From the NCBI RefSeq assembly GCF_900142215.1, contig NZ_FRAC01000013.1:121232-185084 (forward strand): 63,853 nt of DNA. Reading direction: 5' to 3'. Below are positions 61,514 to 63,853 of the stretch, piece after piece. Made by a program: the position numbers and the translations under genes. This DNA is from Anaerocolumna jejuensis DSM 15929. GTDB lineage: Bacteria > Bacillota > Clostridia > Lachnospirales > Lachnospiraceae. Numbering within the stretch: the stretch's first letter is position 1; every line of letters starts with the position of its first letter. The notes under the pieces are model-generated. The model was not told where the DNA came from, did not search any database, and worked only from the letters and a program-made list of their open reading frames with translations.

Positions 61514-62986
61514 ATGAAAAATGTTAAAAAGATTATTTCTTTATTTTTGTTAGTGACATTGGTATCTGTTTCTTTCGTAGGATGCTCGTCCGATGATCTG
61601 ACACTTCTAAGTGCAATCACCAAATCACCTAGCATAACATCAATGGAAAGCAAGACAGACATGACTTTAAGCTTTAGTGCAAAGGGGCTGGCGGCAGAGG
61701 ACCAGCAGAGTTTTGATTCAATAGCACCAATGCTGAATGGTTCAAAAATCGTTATTACCCAGAAGTCAAAAGGCAATGCCGACAAAACAATCGCAAAAGG
61801 CCAGGCCGATATAAGCGTTGACCTTGGAGGAATGGGACTGTCAAGCTCAGTGTGGGTTGACACCGATACTTCCGGTACTACTCCGAAAATAAAGGAGATT
61901 ATAAAGGTTCCGGCTGTCCTTGCTACCTCTTTCCCTGAGAAATTCCAGGGAAAAACATATATGGTCATGGATGAACAGCAATTGCTGGATCAAAGTTCTA
62001 CAGGCAGCATAGATACAAAGAGCCTGCTTGATTTCAGCAATAACTTTACTCCAAAAGTAATGGAGTTTTTGAAGGAATATGCCACACAGTTCGACCCGGG
62101 ATTTACAATGGTAACAAAAAAGGATAGTAAGATAGTTGATGGACAGACATTAACTGTTTATAATTTGAAACTTGATGATGCTTCCTTTAAAAAGCTCTTG
62201 AATGCTGCAGTAGTAAGCTTTTCAAAAAATGATAAGGCTTTAGGCTTTGTAAAAGACTATTTACTGGCTGTGAATGATCTGACAGGCGTTTCCGGCACTG
62301 AGAAGGAGCAGGGAAAACAGGAAATCAATAAATCCTTTGAGGAATTTAAGACCAATCTGCCGGAATTTTTGGATAATTGGAACAAATCAATGGAAATCCT
62401 GAAGGATGTTAAAATGATCGGCGATAAAGGTATCAATATCGACTTTGGGATTAACAGTGATGGTTATGTAGTCAGCGAAAGCGGCAACATGGATTTCATT
62501 ATTGATTTAAAAGCCTATGAAGAGGCCGGCAACAAATTTGACGCACTCAGTGACAGCAGCAAAAAAGCAGGATCCAGTACACAGAAGGGAATTATTCAGT
62601 TCGGTGTTGATTTTAACAGCACCATTTCTAATATCAATAAGGATGTGGATATTACCTTCCCTGAGCTTAATTCCACGAACTCCTTCAGTTACGCTGATTT
62701 AATTAAATATACAGCTCAAACTGCTATAGTAGATGATATTACAGCACCAAGCGCACCGAAAGTAAATAAAGTGCTGACAACTTCAACTGCCGTATCCGGA
62801 AAAGCTGAAAAAGGCTCCACAATAATTGTTAAAAAAGGCAAGACCGTGCTTGGAAAGGCTGTCACCAATTCAAAAGGTGTTTTCAGTGTCAAAATCAAGC
62901 CCCAGAAAGCAAAGGTAACTCTTACGGTTACTGCAACAGATAAATCAGGCAATGTCAGCAAGGCAGCAAAAGTTTCTGTAAAATAG
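61514..62986 (+). CDS. Large lipoprotein with C-terminal bacterial Ig-like domain
   Basis: The 490-residue protein has a signal peptide with lipobox SFVGC. The middle is a long alpha/beta region rich in Lys, Asp and Ser that I do not recognise. The last 85 residues (DDITAPSAPKVNKV ... TATDKSGNVSKAAKVSV, in part) form a Big_6/Big_9-type Ig-like domain that often lies in surface proteins. GGAGG is 8 bases before the ATG. It is monocistronic, between two terminators. It could be a surface adhesin or stress lipoprotein; no function is assigned. Confidence 0.8.
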   Translation: MKNVKKIISLFLLVTLVSVSFVGCSSDDLTLLSAITKSPSITSMESKTDMTLSFSAKGLAAEDQQSFDSIAPMLNGSKIVITQKSKGNADKTIAKGQADISVDLGGMGLSSSVWVDTDTSGTTPKIKEIIKVPAVLATSFPEKFQGKTYMVMDEQQLLDQSSTGSIDTKSLLDFSNNFTPKVMEFLKEYATQFDPGFTMVTKKDSKIVDGQTLTVYNLKLDDASFKKLLNAAVVSFSKNDKALGFVKDYLLAVNDLTGVSGTEKEQGKQEINKSFEEFKTNLPEFLDNWNKSMEILKDVKMIGDKGINIDFGINSDGYVVSESGNMDFIIDLKAYEEAGNKFDALSDSSKKAGSSTQKGIIQFGVDFNSTISNINKDVDITFPELNSTNSFSYADLIKYTAQTAIVDDITAPSAPKVNKVLTTSTAVSGKAEKGSTIIVKKGKTVLGKAVTNSKGVFSVKIKPQKAKVTLTVTATDKSGNVSKAAKVSVK

Positions 62987-63025
62987 TAATATAATTGAAA
63001 GTACATATATTAATTTAGAGATAGA

Positions 63026-63070
63026 AAAAGACACCAGGAATAGATTTTGAATTTCCTGGTGTCTTTTCTG
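63026..63070. terminator. Bidirectional terminator between convergent lipoprotein genes
   Basis: AAAAGACACCAGGAA (63026-63040) pairs with TTCCTGGTGTCTTTT (63052-63066), so both strands end in a U-run. Confidence 0.92.
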
Positions 63071-63201
63071 CCTGATAAACAGACTCTGTGCCTGAAATGG
63101 AATGTACTTTCTTGCATAACCAACATGATAGAACCGAAAAATAAAGCGGTTAACAACTTTGTTTCCAGTTCATTTGGTTATAAAATCTTTTTATTGGATA
63201 C

Positions 63202-63654
63202 TTATTGTGTATAACCCGCAAATTGTTCGCCAAATATATCCGTTAAGTCAGAAATGATTTTTTCATCCTCTCCGACATACTGTACAATAAGGCTTCCCTT
63301 TTTATAAAAGTGGGGGAATGAAACCCAGCTTACCATAAGGGACTTAGAGCCGTTTGTGTAACTGCACCCGTCACCACTGATATAGCCTGCTTCCTTTTCC
63401 AGCTTTTTGCTGCTTCTAAATAGGTAAATATCAATTGCTGTTTTATCAATAATCATTCTTTTCCTTTGGGCTTGGAGGAAATCCTGCTCTGCATCCTTTA
63501 TTTCATAATTATAGCCCTTGTCCTTCATGGCATTTTCAAATTCCTCAATGCCAAAGGTTTCCCGGGAAGTACTTTCTCTGCTGCAGCCTGTAAATGCTCC
63601 AATTATAATGATTATCATCATAAATACTCTGATATGTCTGCCTGATATTTTTAT
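63202..63654 (-). CDS. Small lipoprotein, probable ATA start
   Basis: From the first ATG (63621) the 139-residue frame starts MMIIIIIGAFTGC, too short an n-region for a good signal peptide. Eleven more codons upstream read IKISGRHIRVF, giving a normal basic n-region. The first of them is ATA at 63654, 7 bases after GGAGG (63666-63662). So ATA lies where the start codon should be. The lipobox is AFTGC. The mature part (about 125 residues) has no recognised domain. The 156 bases to its right are AT-rich and contain no gene. Confidence 0.72.
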   Translation of the reverse strand: MKISGRHIRVFMMIIIIIGAFTGCSRESTSRETFGIEEFENAMKDKGYNYEIKDAEQDFLQAQRKRMIIDKTAIDIYLFRSSKKLEKEAGYISGDGCSYTNGSKSLMVSWVSFPHFYKKGSLIVQYVGEDEKIISDLTDIFGEQFAGYTQ

Positions 63655-63809
63655 ATTATCCCCTCCTTTATATACCTTAGTAATTTATTGTTTATTATAG
63701 TATAATTCTGGACAGATTACTATCAAAATCAGCCTGGATACACGACATAGGCATGAATCTTTTACCAGTCCTTCAATTATCTCGATCCAGGGGGGGATTG
63801 GGAACGGAC

Positions 63810-63853
63810 GATGATTTTGGCTTACCTTTCGTAATTTTCTCGTTCGGGGTTCC
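63810..63853 (+). mobile_element. 232-bp palindromic element, truncated by the window end (type B)
   Basis: The final 44 bases match the left end of copy 1 (17102 onward) with one mismatch, and the preceding GGGGGGGATTGGGAACGGA is also shared. The rest lies outside the window. Confidence 0.85.

Noticed and set aside
1..63853. tRNA or rRNA genes
   Set aside because: No cloverleaf or conserved rRNA stretch was recognised on either strand by eye.

Overview
The window looks like a chromosomal segment of a low-to-mid G+C Gram-positive anaerobe, most likely a Lachnospiraceae-type Clostridia (Lachnoclostridium/Anaerocolumna-like). The reasons are strong AGGAGG ribosome sites, frequent GTG/TTG starts, many SBP-permease sugar importers without their own ATPase, lipoprotein binding proteins, a class I c-di-GMP riboswitch, a yybP-ykoY manganese riboswitch and a YkvA-type protein. 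This is inference from gene content; no rRNA or tRNA gene is visible.

Layout. 1-4.6 kb: a 13-bp minisatellite, then a MarR-PNPOx-hydrolase operon and two ABC-2 permeases separated by three copies of a 94-bp structured repeat. 4.6-16 kb: a glycan locus with a leftward operon (GH43 lipoprotein, GH2, GH43, amidohydrolase) divergent from a rightward one (ArsR-like regulator, solute-binding lipoprotein, two permeases). 16-20 kb: a nitroreductase, three 232-bp palindromic elements and a methyl-accepting chemotaxis protein flanked by two of them. 20.2-25.1 kb: an Lhr-type helicase and a GNAT acetyltransferase preceded by a repeat-coded short ORF. 25.1-34.5 kb: a leftward operon of a two-component system, a propeller-fused binding protein, two sugar-type permeases, an HlyD-like adaptor and a MacB-like membrane protein. 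34.8-41.2 kb: phosphohexomutase, YkvA protein, two Sm-like paralogues (one with an Arg-Asp repeat), and a P-type ATPase behind a Mn riboswitch. 41.5-43.9 kb: aquaporin-like channel and HSL-type hydrolase divergent from a MarR regulator, with shared operator-like sites. 44.0-47.3 kb: a c-di-GMP riboswitch ahead of a small STAS-like protein, a KAS III-like enzyme and an acyl ligase. 47.6-50.8 kb: a polar amino-acid ABC importer. 51-60.3 kb: a sugar importer, AraC regulator, GHL6-like hydrolase, ketose 3-epimerase and L-fucose isomerase. 60.4-63.9 kb: an NAD-dependent epimerase-like protein, two lipoproteins and a truncated copy of the palindromic element.

How the parts work together. Two loci (4.6-16 kb and 51-60 kb) each link extracellular capture and import of oligosaccharides with hydrolases and a local regulator; the shared ATPase is presumably encoded elsewhere. 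In the second locus FucI plus a DPE-type 3-epimerase could convert a rare aldose to a common ketose without a fuculokinase or aldolase. Several regulatory RNA and operator signals (Mn2+, c-di-GMP, two MarR systems) put neighbouring genes under separate signals. Two dispersed non-coding repeat families and several minisatellites sit between genes, and two genes have ATA where a start codon is expected.
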